Below, in pieces: positions 32,101-46,945 of a stretch of 64,000 bases of DNA (position 1 is the stretch's first letter; the number at the start of each line of letters is the position of its first letter). The stretch comes from Rhabditophanes sp. KR3021. Lineage: Eukaryota; Nematoda; Chromadorea; Rhabditida; Alloionematidae. The notes under the pieces are model-generated. The model was not told where the DNA came from. It ran no database searches and saw nothing but the letters and a program-made list of their open reading frames with translations. A program made the translations under genes and the position numbers. The stretch covers positions 1,488,001-1,552,000 of the forward strand of contig CAUJLY010000005.1 in NCBI GenBank assembly GCA_963281155.1, read 5' to 3'.

Positions 32101-32765
32101 CCAAACGACTTCTCTGTATTTGGTTTCACCTTTCTTTGCATTACCTCCATCTAGTAATTTCAAAGCTTTCTTTAAATCTCCCTGATTTGCTCCTTCTTGG
32201 TTTAGATCTTCTAGGATATTTGGACCATCCTTTCCGCGACCTTTTTTACGTCTTAGTGCACTTAGAGTAGCGTTTCTGTCGGTATTTCTTATTTTCACTA
32301 AAGTCGAAATTGATTCGACTTTTCCTTTTCCACCGCCGTTTAAAAAGTCAGCTATCTGAAAGTAACAAATGACACATTAAACGGTCTAATGAAATAATTT
32401 AAAATATACATTTTTATATAAAAAGTTTTAAACTTATCAAATACTCGTTTTAAGTGATGTTTAAAAATTTATTTAATTCTAATATGGCACAGTTGCAATT
32501 TTTCTTCCGAATGTATGAGAACGTTTTTTAAATGTTTACTACTTTATTGTTGGCTTAAACTCACCTTAGTCTCAATCATCGAATCCACGATAGAATGATC
32601 CCCGGACGCATTAGCATACCTCATCCACTTAATCAACTCACCTCCACCGTGATTATCAATATAATTATAAAGTTTTTTGTGATTCTTCTTTTCCTCCGCA
32701 GCTCTTTCGATTTCCTTAAGAGCAGCATCTTTTGCCTTTTGCTCCTTACTATCGAAAATCCCCAT
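29101..32765 (-). CDS. TRPV-family cation channel (OSM-9/OCR type)
   Basis: Sensory Ca2+-permeable channel of the TRPV subfamily, which in nematodes acts in chemosensory cilia. Seven exons: 32565-32765, 31856-32355, 31416-31816, 30314-30911, 29643-30260, 29451-29595 and 29101-29334; every junction is GT-AG and in phase, giving 898 residues. Order: cytosolic N-terminus (MGIFDSKEQK), ankyrin repeats (about 150-360; 'YGLTPLHQAIVNEDPRLASY', 'GNTVLHMTVIHENMEMF'), pre-S1 linker with 'EAKWKAFAKRK', six transmembrane segments (about 425-755), a pore region 'RLFIMSAGEFMVFYR', S6 'SIMQLNLLIAMLTRTYETI', then the TRP-like 'QWAQVILMLECSLTPEERK' and 'KYSRPIGTDKSQRAFVV' blocks that are close to OSM-9/OCR proteins, and a coiled basic tail. 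The ATG directly follows tttcag, so trans-splicing is possible. Which of osm-9 or ocr-1 to -4 it corresponds to is not resolved. Confidence 0.92.
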
Positions 32766-33033
32766 CTGAAACCACCAAAATAAAAATTTAAGTGAAAAGT
32801 TAGAATTTGACTGTAAAATAAAAATGTCACCACAAATATCCACAACTTAAGCCAAGTCAATAAATGTTTTAACCTAAATAGGTAAGAAGGTAAGTATTAA
32901 TTGCATGACATTAATATTAAATTGGCCTTTCCCTTATTTTTCTCTGGCCATGTAATTTTAAATATTAATTGCTTTAGCTGGAAAGACGTTTGTGGGATTG
33001 TAAAATTGCGAACATGAAGGAATTATTATTAAA

Positions 33034-33113
33034 TTATGAGATTATGAAGTTATGAGATTATTAAATTATGTGACTATCAAGTTATGAGATTATTAAGTTA
33101 TGTGATTATTAAG
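33034..33113. repeat. Five-copy 16-bp tandem repeat
   Basis: Five consecutive 16-bp units of the form TTATGAGATTATTAAG with one to three changes each. Noncoding, between the FYVE gene and the TRPV gene. Confidence 0.85.
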
Positions 33114-33193
33114 TTATTTTGTTTTTGAATTTAGGACAGGTGACTTTTTGTATTTACAAATTTATTAAAAGACATACTATATTAGCTACAGAA

Positions 33194-34144
33194 TTAATTA
33201 TTTTTGTTGTTTTTGAAAAAGTAGCTCATGAAGCTTTTCTTTCTGGGGGCCTCTTCTTGTGAGGCTAGAGTAAGTGGAATATCAGCATCACTTTTCTTAG
33301 AATCTTGTTTAGCATCGCTTTTCTTAGAATCTTGTTTAGCATCACTTTTCTTAGCAACTTGGTTAGCATCACTTTTCTTAGGATCGTGTTTGACATTTTG
33401 CTTAGATTCGTTTTTCTTTTCATTTCTTTTCCTATCCTCCTCTTCAATCTCCTTCTCAATACTTTTCTTAATTTCATCATTAGCCATCTTGTAAGCCTTC
33501 CTTGCTTCCTTCAAAGAATCATTAAACGTATCTTCAAACTTATGAATTTCATGATTCATTGAAACCGAAGAAACTTCACTAATATTAGACCCATTTTTTT
33601 CACGCTCAGCCTTTCTTTTCATTTCATCTTGCTGGAGTTCCTTTAGCACTTCTTCCGCATTGACGTCTTCGTTGTCCGACTCATCGTATCCATCATTTGT
33701 GATAAAGAGTCGTGGTTTCCTTATTAATTCAACATCTACGCCCTTCAATCTGGCTAATCGTTCTTCCATTTCTCGCAACTGGGCGTCACATTCTAACTTT
33801 TTACTGTCTGCTTTTGACAAAGCCTTATTGATATACTTGTGCTTGTCATCCTTCTCGTATTGCTGCCTAAAAGAGGGAGGAGGCAAAACATCATCTCCCC
33901 ACCACTTCTTGTCATTCATCGTGGCTTCGGCCTCATTCCTTTGCTTTAGATTACTACTTTTGGCCGGTGCAACTCCAGCCAGCTTCTCATAACAAGGCAA
34001 GCAAACAGTGGAAGGCAACGGCGAGTACTTTTCTATCACAAACTTCCTACACAGGCAAGTATCGCAAAATCCAAAAGCACAATTAGAACATCCGTGCTCC
34101 CTGTTGAAATACGAGAACTTTTTCATACAACCGGTGCACGCCAT
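33194..34144 (-). CDS. ZFYVE19/ANCHR-like FYVE zinc-finger protein
   Basis: Homologue of ZFYVE19 (ANCHR), a FYVE-type protein that binds ESCRT-III/VPS4 and phosphoinositides and delays abscission at the end of cytokinesis. It is a single exon of 316 residues. The N-terminal zinc finger (about residues 3-57) has eight Zn-ligand-like cysteines: C-x2-C ('CTGCMKKFSYF'), 'CSNC', 'CDTC' and 'VCLPCYEKL'. The finger lies at the extreme N-terminus, as in ZFYVE19. A second shared block, 'EERLARLKGVDVELI' followed by an acidic stretch and 'EEVLKELQQDE', matches the family's C-terminal ANCHR-type region. The tail is a Lys/Ser/Asp repeat ('KKSDAKQDSKKSDAKQD') not usual in vertebrate homologues. Confidence 0.8.
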   Translation of the reverse strand: MACTGCMKKFSYFNREHGCSNCAFGFCDTCLCRKFVIEKYSPLPSTVCLPCYEKLAGVAPAKSSNLKQRNEAEATMNDKKWWGDDVLPPPSFRQQYEKDDKHKYINKALSKADSKKLECDAQLREMEERLARLKGVDVELIRKPRLFITNDGYDESDNEDVNAEEVLKELQQDEMKRKAEREKNGSNISEVSSVSMNHEIHKFEDTFNDSLKEARKAYKMANDEIKKSIEKEIEEEDRKRNEKKNESKQNVKHDPKKSDANQVAKKSDAKQDSKKSDAKQDSKKSDADIPLTLASQEEAPRKKSFMSYFFKNNKNN

Positions 34145-35682
34145 TTTAGAATACTTGTATTTATAATTAGGTGTAGTTTAGTAAACAAAATATGACATAC
34201 AACTCCGTTCCAATACAGTCGTTACAAGATCACAATACAAAAGAGAATGTAAATAATAAAGAAAGTTTTAATTTTTAATCTCTTATTATTCAGCAATAAA
34301 ACCGTAACAAAACAGCACCAGTACAAATATTGATGAATGTGAGCAACTTTGCATCATAAAAGACATAAAAAATGATCAGAATTGTAAACATCCAGTTGTT
34401 TTGTAAATTTGAATGTACCACCAACTATTCCAATTAGCATAAGAGTTTACAATAACAATTAAAAAATACAGGGATACTTTTATATTCGATAATAATGTTT
34501 CTTAATGAATCAAAAGTACAGTCTTGTATAAGTAAATGATTAAAAATCGTTACTTGAAATTAATCCGAGCAAGAATGTATGCTATTTGAAATATTATATT
34601 GCCATCAACATAATCACAGATTGCAAATAAAGTTTGCAATATTTAAAAACAATTTACTGACTCGACTTGAAAAAGGCTTGACTTTATAAATTCGTACTAC
34701 ACATGCTTTGAGCAGTTCAAGAAACAAACCCAGTTTGCATATTACACATAGATTGAAGACTTCTGTTAACGCCTATATTATTTATGTGCTCAGAAATGAT
34801 CGTGTTGTCGAAAAAGAAGACCATACAACTTTATTAATGGATCAAAATTCAACCATCTTCTTAGCATAGTTAAAAAACTTTTGCTAAACGACTTATTACC
34901 AAATTAGATGTAAACTGTCCCGTATCTCTCGGAGAAAGACGCTTAGTTCTTTAAGAACATCCACCGACATAATAACAAAACCAAAGATAGTCTACTTTAT
35001 TCTATTAATCACAAATATATGTAAAAAATAAAAGCATTGAAATTAGAATACAATATATGAGACATTGTATTGAATATTACCCCATTCGAATCGTAGAACT
35101 GCAATTATTGGAGCAATTGTGTAATTTAGGAGTATTATTAAAAATTATGCACTTCCCAACTCATTTGAATGTACCAAAGCACACTGAAAAAACTAGAATT
35201 TTCTTATTTGATATATAATTTAATTTATAGATGATTAAGAAGCATAAGAAAGTTAACAAATACGCATTTTATTGATAAAACAAACATATGTGAAATCCAA
35301 TCTTTCTCATGGATATATATGCCTTTGTGATGCATCTTGATGAAGTCAAGAAGATGCCGAATGATCAAGAAAAGCCAACTCATTTGTCAAATACTTTTAG
35401 AATGTGCATTCGTTTTTTGTAATTATTTAGATGACTGAAGCTAATTATATTTAGTTTACAGTCAAGATTCAAATTTTAAAATACAAAGTCTTAAGTACTG
35501 GGGATACCTGGTCTCTTTGAATAATATAAAACTATTTTGTATTAATTAAAATCTTATTCCATTATTATTCCATTATCAAAGAGTAATTATGTAAAAAAAC
35601 ATAAAATTTATTTGTATAAAACCATACAACAAAAATCAATTGGAAACAACCATTAAAATTTGCAACATTGAAAAAAAACAAC
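34145..35682. other. Gene-free AT-rich DNA
   Basis: I see no supportable gene, RNA gene or clear repeat in this 1.5-kb interval between the FYVE gene start and the STT3 stop (both minus strand). Very AT-rich with scattered stops in all frames. Confidence 0.6.
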
Positions 35683-38303
35683 TTATTCACCTCTATTAGG
35701 AATTGGCTTAACTTTATAGAGGCGCACTATCCAATGTTCTGAAGTGTAACATTCTTCGAAGTTTTCTAATTTGATGTCTTTGTGGCCGATGACGGTATCT
35801 CGAGCTCGATCATAGCCTGATTGGTCACGGCTGGTGTAAAGCTGACCAAAACGGTAGTAGGATAATTTGTACATTACAGAATTTTTCATTGTGTCCGAGA
35901 CTTGAGCGTCCATTCTATATTCTCCACGAGCGTTGTAGTAGTCGTGTTCTTTGATATGAGCTCCTTCGGGTGTTGATGCTCCGATTCTTACCATCCATAG
36001 GAATTTGTTGATGTCATCTGATGAGTAGCCGGAATATCCACCGAAAACAATCAAAACCTAAAAAGAGATTTGTTAATAGGTATATTCTAGGTTCGATTAA
36101 TTAACAAAACAAATGAGTTCTTCATCGCTACAATCCCTCATTTTTTCATTGGACTTACATAATCAACATTGAATTCTCTCATAATTTCAATTGCATGAGT
36201 TTCATTTGAGGCTAGAGATTGGCCAACTCTGGAGATATGCGTGTTGTTTGCTGTATTGTTGTCAACCAGAGTTGTCCTGTTGGCATATGCTCCGATCTGG
36301 TACCCGTAATCCCACCAACTCAAAACTGTAAAATAACATTAGTACCATATCAAAATGAGTCAGGAAGAAGTACACTCGTACAAACATCCATGAAATGAGT
36401 TAGGCGAATTGGTTACCGCCGCCCACATTCTTTAAATTTACTTACCGACTGAATCTTTTGGGGTATTCATTTGCAGCCAGTAATAAGCCTCTCTGAAGTC
36501 ATCGAACAACGTAGTTCCATGACTCGATCTAGCAGCCAAGACAATTGAAGGAGAAGAGTAGGCATTGGACGTGACCCAAGTAGAATGGAAGCAGAACATA
36601 AGGAAGAAGGTGAAAATGAATCCAATTACAAAGACAGAGGTCATTGAATAGTAAGCATCTTTCTTTTTCTTTTTGTCTTTTTTGTCTTCTTTTTTATCGT
36701 CTTCCTTGATAGCTGAGTAAGAAAGCAAGGTGGTAGAGATAGCGATTCCTGAGCAAATACATACAATTGGAGTTAGAACCAGCATCATTCTAACCATGAT
36801 TCCTGAGAACCAAATCGAACTAGCAGCATAAAGGATAATAAAAATATTTTCGTTTGACAATTTCTTGAAACAAAAGTAAAGACCAGCTGGGGTAAGTGCC
36901 ATTAAGTAGTGTAAGTCGAAGTAGTATGAGCCCCATGCAGTGGGCTGATGCTCGGAAACACTTGCAATAATTGGAATGTTTTTCTTTGCGTGAGATGGGT
37001 CGAGGAATGAATAGATACGGCCACTGAATGGAGCGATATTTCCGAGGAAAGTTGATGTCAGCAAAAGAATGCAGAAAACTGATGCGATTGTTCCGACCAA
37101 AGATTTGACAATTGTAAGGAAGGTGTCGTCTCCGAGTTTTGCTTTTAAGTATTGGGAGAATGAAATTAATTGGCAAAGACCAAATACCCCGAAAGCTCCG
37201 AGATGTTCAGCTGTCGAAACAGGTTGGAAACCAACAAATGGAATCAACATAGACATCAAAATTCCAATTGGATAAAAGACTGAATAAGCAACGTAGGCCT
37301 TTGAGTCAAATCTTCCGGTAATCATCAACACAAATACATGGAGTGGAATTAAATTAATTAAATAGATGTATCCTCCCCAACTAGCAACCATGTAAAAGTA
37401 AGCTAGCGCAGCTCCCACAGCCCACCCAGTTGTTCCTGTCTTGACTGCTTTGATCCACAAGTAGTAGGTGAAGATCATGCAGAAAATGGCGATACATTCG
37501 TTGTCGTAGGAGCCAGCTACTGATCTTGAAATATATCCTAAACACACCATTAATAAAATTAAATAACTTAAGAAAGTTTTGCTTAAAAAGACATTAATTG
37601 ATAGAGCTTTTTATACTTAATCATTAAAATAGCCTTGTAATTTATAAATATACACATATTTATATGCTCGTTGATATCCTGTCTAATTTTTATATTTTGT
37701 ACAAATTAATATTCTATCTATCAAATTTTCATATCTTTGTACTCTTTTAAAGAACGTACCTGGAGCGATTCCTATAAAAATTCCAGCCAGTAAACCCGAG
37801 CCTTCATTGAAGCACTCTTTGGTTAGTCCATAAGTTGCCAAGACAGTAAACATAGCGTATAATGGAGACAAGAAAACACAAACTTCTTTGATTGTGACTG
37901 TGATATGCAATAAGTTCATGATCCAATAGATAAAGCCGGAAGTAGCCATAAGTCCATTATAAACAGTCTTTCCTACATCTCTTCCCATTGGGTACCTAAA
38001 ATTAGCGATTAATTCAAATTACAGATCTTCAATTACTTACCAAGCTTTGGTGTCATACCAATTGTGAAAATGATAGAATCCGTGTTCGGATGCTTGTTCC
38101 GTTGCACGATAATTGAACTAAACTTAATTAATTAGGTTTCCCATTATTAAACTTACACTAGGATCATACTCAGCAATAATAACATGATAATTAATGACCA
38201 TGTGAAGTCGAATTGCAAAAGCCAAAAGACATGCCAACCCCAAAATACTATATTTAGTCAAAAATCTGGACCCATAAGATTCTAACTTGATGGAAGGTTC
38301 CAT
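35683..38303 (-). CDS. stt-3: STT3, catalytic subunit of oligosaccharyltransferase
   Basis: Multi-pass ER membrane enzyme that transfers the preassembled glycan from dolichol-pyrophosphate to Asn in N-x-S/T of nascent proteins. Six exons: 38157-38303, 38041-38117, 37760-37995, 36446-37537, 36159-36325 and 35683-36057; all GT-AG and in phase, giving 697 residues, similar to STT3A. Motifs: the first luminal metal-binding 'EYDPSFNYR' (Asp47), '[15 protein letters not shown]', 'GSYDNE', the catalytic-domain signature 'SWWDYGYQ' (about residues 520-527) and the conserved glycosylated '[15 protein letters not shown]'. A Lys/Asp-rich cytosolic loop ('[15 protein letters not shown]') sits before the last TM. 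The start is divergent from the mL49 gene, with only 206 bp between the two ATGs. Confidence 0.95.
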
Positions 38304-38509
38304 CTTAATACTGAAATCAAAGTAAAATCTAAGTTATTGGTTGCAAAAAATAAACTTTTATAAAAGAACATTAGGTAAACATGCAAATCAACATTACTTC
38401 CAACTAGCCAAGCGCCTCCACGAAAGCATTGGAATAAAGTGCTAGAGTCTTGACTAGAACGGATTTATCTTTTCGTTAACCCACACACTTTGACTGACTT
38501 TTTTGGAAG
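38304..38509. promoter_or_regulatory. Compact shared intergenic region between stt-3 and mL49
   Basis: 206 bp separates two divergent start codons. A tttcag-type acceptor lies just upstream of the stt-3 ATG. There is no clear TATA box, as expected for housekeeping genes. A bidirectional promoter is inferred from the spacing only. Confidence 0.45.
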
Positions 38510-39052
38510 ATGCTTAAATTAAGGAAGTTTGTGCCATCTGTTAGATGCTTATTTACTACTAATGGTGTCAACAACAAGATCTGGGAGGATCCATGGAAGC
38601 ATGCTGTGCCGGAGATAAAAACTACTTACACCGACGTTGAGGAAGTTAAAGTAGATTGGTCATTGGTGCAAAAGCTAATGCCAGTGGATAGTATTCCTCC
38701 TATGCCTAAATTCGATACATTTTCACCTTCCGGATGGAAAGCGCCCTCAACATCAAATCCAGATGTGCCTTATACAATTGCCAGAAGAAGGGATCACATG
38801 TTGCCTCTATACATCGAAAGAAGACGTGACAAATTAAATGAAAAAAGCATGGAATACGAGTACGTTGAAATCGTAAGCCTCAAACATATTTCTGGAGATA
38901 TCTTCTCCTGTGCACAAGATCTGAAGACATATGTTGAAGACAAAGTCGGCCATCCAATTGCTACCTCTGTTGATGAACTCAAAGGAACTATCAAAGTCAA
39001 AGGAGCGGATCGTAGTTTGATGGAACAGTTTATTTATGATAAAGGATTTTAG
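38510..39052 (+). CDS. mrpl-49: Mitochondrial ribosomal protein mL49
   Basis: Large-subunit mitoribosomal protein of the mL49/IMG2 family. Single exon of 180 residues. The N-terminus (MLKLRKFVPSVRCLFTTNG) is a plausible mitochondrial presequence. The family core is visible in the C-terminal half: 'PYTIARRRDHMLPLYIERR', 'VEIVSLKHISGDIFSCAQDL', 'GHPIATSVDELKGTIKVKG'. The bS18m gene follows 144 bp downstream on the same strand, with an AATAAA at about 39079 between them, a typical nematode operon arrangement. Divergent from stt-3. Confidence 0.88.
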   Translation: MLKLRKFVPSVRCLFTTNGVNNKIWEDPWKHAVPEIKTTYTDVEEVKVDWSLVQKLMPVDSIPPMPKFDTFSPSGWKAPSTSNPDVPYTIARRRDHMLPLYIERRRDKLNEKSMEYEYVEIVSLKHISGDIFSCAQDLKTYVEDKVGHPIATSVDELKGTIKVKGADRSLMEQFIYDKGF

Positions 39053-39196
39053 TTGCTTTATAATTGTTAGTTGTTTCTGAATAAAGTTTACTCATATTTA
39101 TTTTTGAATAGTCGTTTTCTTTTGAATGGAAAGAGGTTGGAACAAAGCATATAAACTGAGTATAATAAAATGTATTAGATTAATTTTGTTTTAGCT

Positions 39197-39598
39197 ATGC
39201 TGGTGCGAAATCTATTGAAGCTTTCAAATTCGTTGAAGCAGACGTCTAATTTGTCTACAACAAGCCAATTAAGAATCAGCGATCCCGACGAACCAATCAC
39301 CCTCAAGACAAACCCATACGCCAAAGAAAAGAAAGAATGCCTATTGTGTACTCACAAAATTGATCTGGACTACAAGAATTCACGTCTCCTCCAGCAATTT
39401 GTATCCTCATTCTCCGGCAGAGTCTATGATCGCCACGTTACTGGCCTCTGTGATCACCAACACAAAAAACTGGTCGAAACAATCGCTATTTCCAGAAGAG
39501 CTGGCTACATGCCCATTTTCGTCAAGGATCCTAAGTTCCTAAAAGATCCAAAATTGTTTGATCCACTAAAGCCACTCAAACCCCATTCATACGCTTAA
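39197..39598 (+). CDS. mrps-18C: Mitochondrial ribosomal protein bS18m (S18C type)
   Basis: Small-subunit mitoribosomal protein of the bS18 family. Single exon of 133 residues with a presequence-like start (MLVRNLLKLSNSLKQ). The bS18 core runs 'CLLCTHKIDLDYKNSRLLQQ', 'FVSSFSGRVYDRHVTGLC' and 'KLVETIAISRRAGYMPI', with a Cys pair that could bind Zn. A ttttag acceptor lies two bases before the ATG, suitable for SL2-type trans-splicing as the second gene of an operon with mL49, 144 bp upstream. The two gene products belong to opposite subunits of the same ribosome. Confidence 0.9.
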   Translation: MLVRNLLKLSNSLKQTSNLSTTSQLRISDPDEPITLKTNPYAKEKKECLLCTHKIDLDYKNSRLLQQFVSSFSGRVYDRHVTGLCDHQHKKLVETIAISRRAGYMPIFVKDPKFLKDPKLFDPLKPLKPHSYA

Positions 39599-39808
39599 GA
39601 ATCTATCATTAAACAACGTTGCTTAAAACACAATTTGTTTAGTTAAAACTTGTTAGTTATATTTGGTTAAATAAAATAATATAGAAATAACGATGTTTAA
39701 ATTTCAAAGAGTAACGTTATCTAATTAGAAATCTTTGAATTACAAAGACTAATGGTATTTCTTTTGCTAGTAATGGCGAAATTTAGTTTTGTAGGCAAAC
39801 AAAGAATG

Positions 39809-39817
39809 TATATAAAT
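39809..39817 (+). promoter_or_regulatory. TATA box of the duplicated-domain secreted gene
   Basis: TATATAAAT about 35-45 bp before the ATG at 39852, like the TATA boxes of the secreted cluster at 21-28 kb. Confidence 0.5.
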
Positions 39818-39851
39818 TCTGGTATTTAACACATTCATACTTCAATTTGAG

Positions 39852-41279
39852 ATGTTGTTATTCTTGATTTTGGCAGCCTTTTTTAAGGGTGTTGGTGGTG
39901 TTATTACAGCTGAACAGACGCTACATTAGGCCCAAGATTGATTTCGCCTGTATTTTACAGTTTCAATGATGTTTTGAAGGATTCAAAATACACGACTGTT
40001 TTTAAAGATGCTACTTTTAATAATTATGCTTTGAGGACAGTCGGATTTCAGATCATGGCTCCGAATTTCCAAGCTCGCTTCAATGGAGGACAACATAATT
40101 GTGGAAAGACTGGAATACGCGACCATTGTAAATTAGTACCAATCTACTCGTGGTATAAGCCTTCAGAGAGCAATACTGTCTACTCAAAAGGCTTTACGAC
40201 AGAAAAAGAGAAAACTTAACTAACATAGGAATCAACCAATTAATCGGTTGGGGGACTAAAGTTTCTGGTCTCTGTGGAGCCACGGTTCAACTAGCAAGAA
40301 TCGATGTTCATAATATCGGGCCAAATGTTCGCGACTCAAGATTGATCTTACCTGAGAATATCAAAACTTTTGAAAATCAGAACAAGTCGCCTCTTTTGTA
40401 TAACCATACAATTTATCCTGAATTCATGTTCGTCTGGCCTGCTACGGCTAGGGAAATGGAGATTGGTTTCTGATTAAACAAGGATTAGATTTAGCAACTG
40501 TCGATGGAGAGGTAGCCAATCCTGCTTTATATTGCGAAGGAGATGATGCTCAAGAAATCACAGATGACTCAGACTACCGTCTAAATTACTACGACGATGC
40601 TGATTACACAAACACCGTCAATTGTGACTTCACAGCAATTCCATCAATCAACGAAATGAATACACGTATGGCTTCAAAAGTAATAGACGCTCTAGGCAGT
40701 CCTTTATTCAGAGCAGGCAAACAAGCCATCAATGACACAGCCTATTATACCAACTACAATGCAGCCATCTCAACAGATGGTAGAACTATCCTCGAACCTA
40801 CTGAAATGTCAATTGTCCCTCCAAACTTTGAGTTAAGATTGAAAGGAGGCAGGTATCGGTGTCAAAGAGATGCTGTTATAAAAAGATGTAGTTTGGTTCC
40901 ATTGTACAACTATTTCATGACTGAGCAACAACAAACCTTCCAAACCCTTGATTACAATGAATATGCGACTGTTTCGGGTACACCAACTAATGTTCCAAGT
41001 CTAACTGGTTACGTAACCAAGTCAAATGGCATATGCGGTGCCACGTTGCCAATCAGTCGAGTAAATTTCCACAACCTCTTCTCAGGCTTCTTCAATTCAG
41101 TCCTCAAATTAGAAAAGGACGTCAAAAATTACATTCTCCAAAACAATTTCCCACTCAATTACAATCACAAAATCAGACAGAGTTACTTTCATGGATGGCC
41201 TGTTGCAAATAAGGCAGCAACTCAGCTCTACAGTGGTGAATTAGTCAAAAACGCAAAGACTATAGATGGAGCCCATTGA
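39852..41279 (+). CDS. Secreted protein with two copies of an unrecognised domain, three frameshifts
   Basis: The ATG at 39852 opens a signal peptide (MLLFLILAAFFKGVGGVITA). The reading then needs to change frame near 39920, again near 40200 and again near 40457. Each time one base is missing, the last two within or next to A runs. From about 40460 the frame is open to 41279. Two domain copies align: copy 1 (about 39930-40440) has 'APNFQARFNGGQHNC', 'CKLVPIYSWY' and 'GLCGATVQLARIDVHN'; copy 2 (about 40650-41279) has 'PPNFELRLKGGRYRC', 'CSLVPLYNYF' and 'GICGATLPISRVNFHN'. The conserved cysteines suggest an extracellular fold. It loosely recalls repeat lectin-like domains with 'VPLYR' strands, but I make no family claim. 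Damaged gene or consensus errors; the three losses together restore phase. Confidence 0.6.
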
Positions 41280-41656
41280 TAATTCGGTTGTTTGTTAACT
41301 TGATCAACTTTTTCTTTGCATATCATAAATTCTACTTTTAATTGAACTTTTTTAGCCGTAACTATATTATATTTATGAGAGAACAATAGTAGATGTCTTG
41401 TCAGAAACACGTATTGTGTTGTCTTTATTCGTTAACTAACTTCCATCAAAAGTTAGAACCTGTTTTTAAGAAGTAACTTTTAAAATTTAACCTTCTTAGA
41501 GATTAACACCAAAATGATTTGGTAAGCTCCGTACTAAATTAGGTATGCGCTGACGTTAAGGTCACCGGGGTGTAACACTCTTTCTTGTGTCGATTTAGTA
41601 TAAAAGGGGAATGAATTAAGTTGTAGAGATATAATAAATTTTATTATAACAAAAAG
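41280..41656. other. Intergenic region before the Gly-rich peptide gene
   Basis: No gene. It contains the TATA box at 41599-41606 and a moderately GC-rich patch (about 41550-41580) upstream of it. Confidence 0.5.
41599..41606 (+). promoter_or_regulatory. TATA box of the TITKTVIT peptide gene
   Basis: TATAAAAG about 51-58 bp before the ATG at 41657. Good consensus, suggesting strong or inducible expression. Confidence 0.6.
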
Positions 41657-41938
41657 ATGCAATTTTTCTCTGCCATCGCTATCGTCGCTTTCTTGGCTGC
41701 CGGAGCTTCAGCTCAATTCGGAAGAGGACCAATGGGAGGTTCAACAATCACCAAGACCGTTATTACTTCAAGCAATGGTGGCGGTAGAGGCCCAATGATG
41801 GGAGGAAATATGGGAGGCAGAGGGCCAATCAGACCACAAGTTTCACCACCAAGAGGAGGCGGTAGTTTCGGAGGATCTGGGATGGGCGGGGGACGTGGCA
41901 GCACTACTATCACTAAAACTGTTATCACCAGAGGTTAA
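41657..41938 (+). CDS. Secreted Gly-rich peptide with duplicated TITKTVIT motif
   Basis: A 93-residue precursor: signal peptide (MQFFSAIAIVAFLAAGASA), then 'QFGRGPMGG', then 'STITKTVITSS', a Gly/Arg/Pro/Met-rich middle ('GGRGPMMGGNMGGRGP'), and a second 'TTITKTVITRG' at the C-terminus. The amyloid- or strand-like TITKTVIT octamer at both ends, separated by a flexible Gly-rich linker, is distinctive. I recognise no known family. Cuticle-associated or antimicrobial Gly-rich peptide is the best guess. A TATA box lies upstream and AATAAA follows at about 41965. Confidence 0.75.
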   Translation: MQFFSAIAIVAFLAAGASAQFGRGPMGGSTITKTVITSSNGGGRGPMMGGNMGGRGPIRPQVSPPRGGGSFGGSGMGGGRGSTTITKTVITRG

Positions 41939-42437
41939 TTGATTCCATCATCTCGTTTCTCGTAAATAAATTCATTTTTTTCTTTTACTTCGATTTTGGG
42001 TTGGTTTTATCTGTAAGCAATCAATTCAGTTTAATATATCTCTATGAAACCGACTTGATTTCTTACCTTTTTACTGCTGCATATTAGTTAGTCAAAAGAA
42101 ACTTGTATATAAGAGTAAACTTAATCGTAAATGAGAAGATAGGTTGTAATGAGCAATTAAAATAGCAGATCCTTCTGAATAAACTAAAATTGTCGTTCTT
42201 TTATCCTCCAAATAAAACACACCCACATGCCAAAACGTCAGCCACGAAACTGTCAAAAATGCAAGTGACACTTCATCATCTGACACATTTGGTCGACAAA
42301 AGCAAACAATGAAAGGAACTTATTTAAATCAACAAAAATATTTATTTGAACAAATTTAAAAATTTACAATTATCTAGCACAAAAACATAACTTTTACTAT
42401 TTACGATATAATTAACTAATTAATACCAACCAAACAA
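41939..42437. other. Gene-free convergent intergenic region
   Basis: No supportable gene between the convergent 3' ends of the Gly-rich peptide gene and hsp-6. The minus-strand frame at 42092-42286 shows no domain or signal. Confidence 0.5.
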
Positions 42438-46875
<4,438 letters not shown>

Positions 46876-46895
46876 TTAGAGTTGGGTATGTGTGT

Positions 46896-46903
46896 TATTT
46901 ATA
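46896..46903 (-). promoter_or_regulatory. TATA box of hsp-6
   Basis: TATAAATA on the minus strand about 80 bp before the ATG, between the heat-shock element and the putative splice acceptor. Confidence 0.5.
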
Positions 46904-46945
46904 TTTTAAAAGAGATGGGTATTGCGAAACATTTGAACGATATCG

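Noticed and set aside
33034..33113. Possible CRISPR-like spaced repeat
   Set aside because: The 16-bp units are directly adjacent with no spacers, in eukaryotic DNA. It is an ordinary minisatellite.
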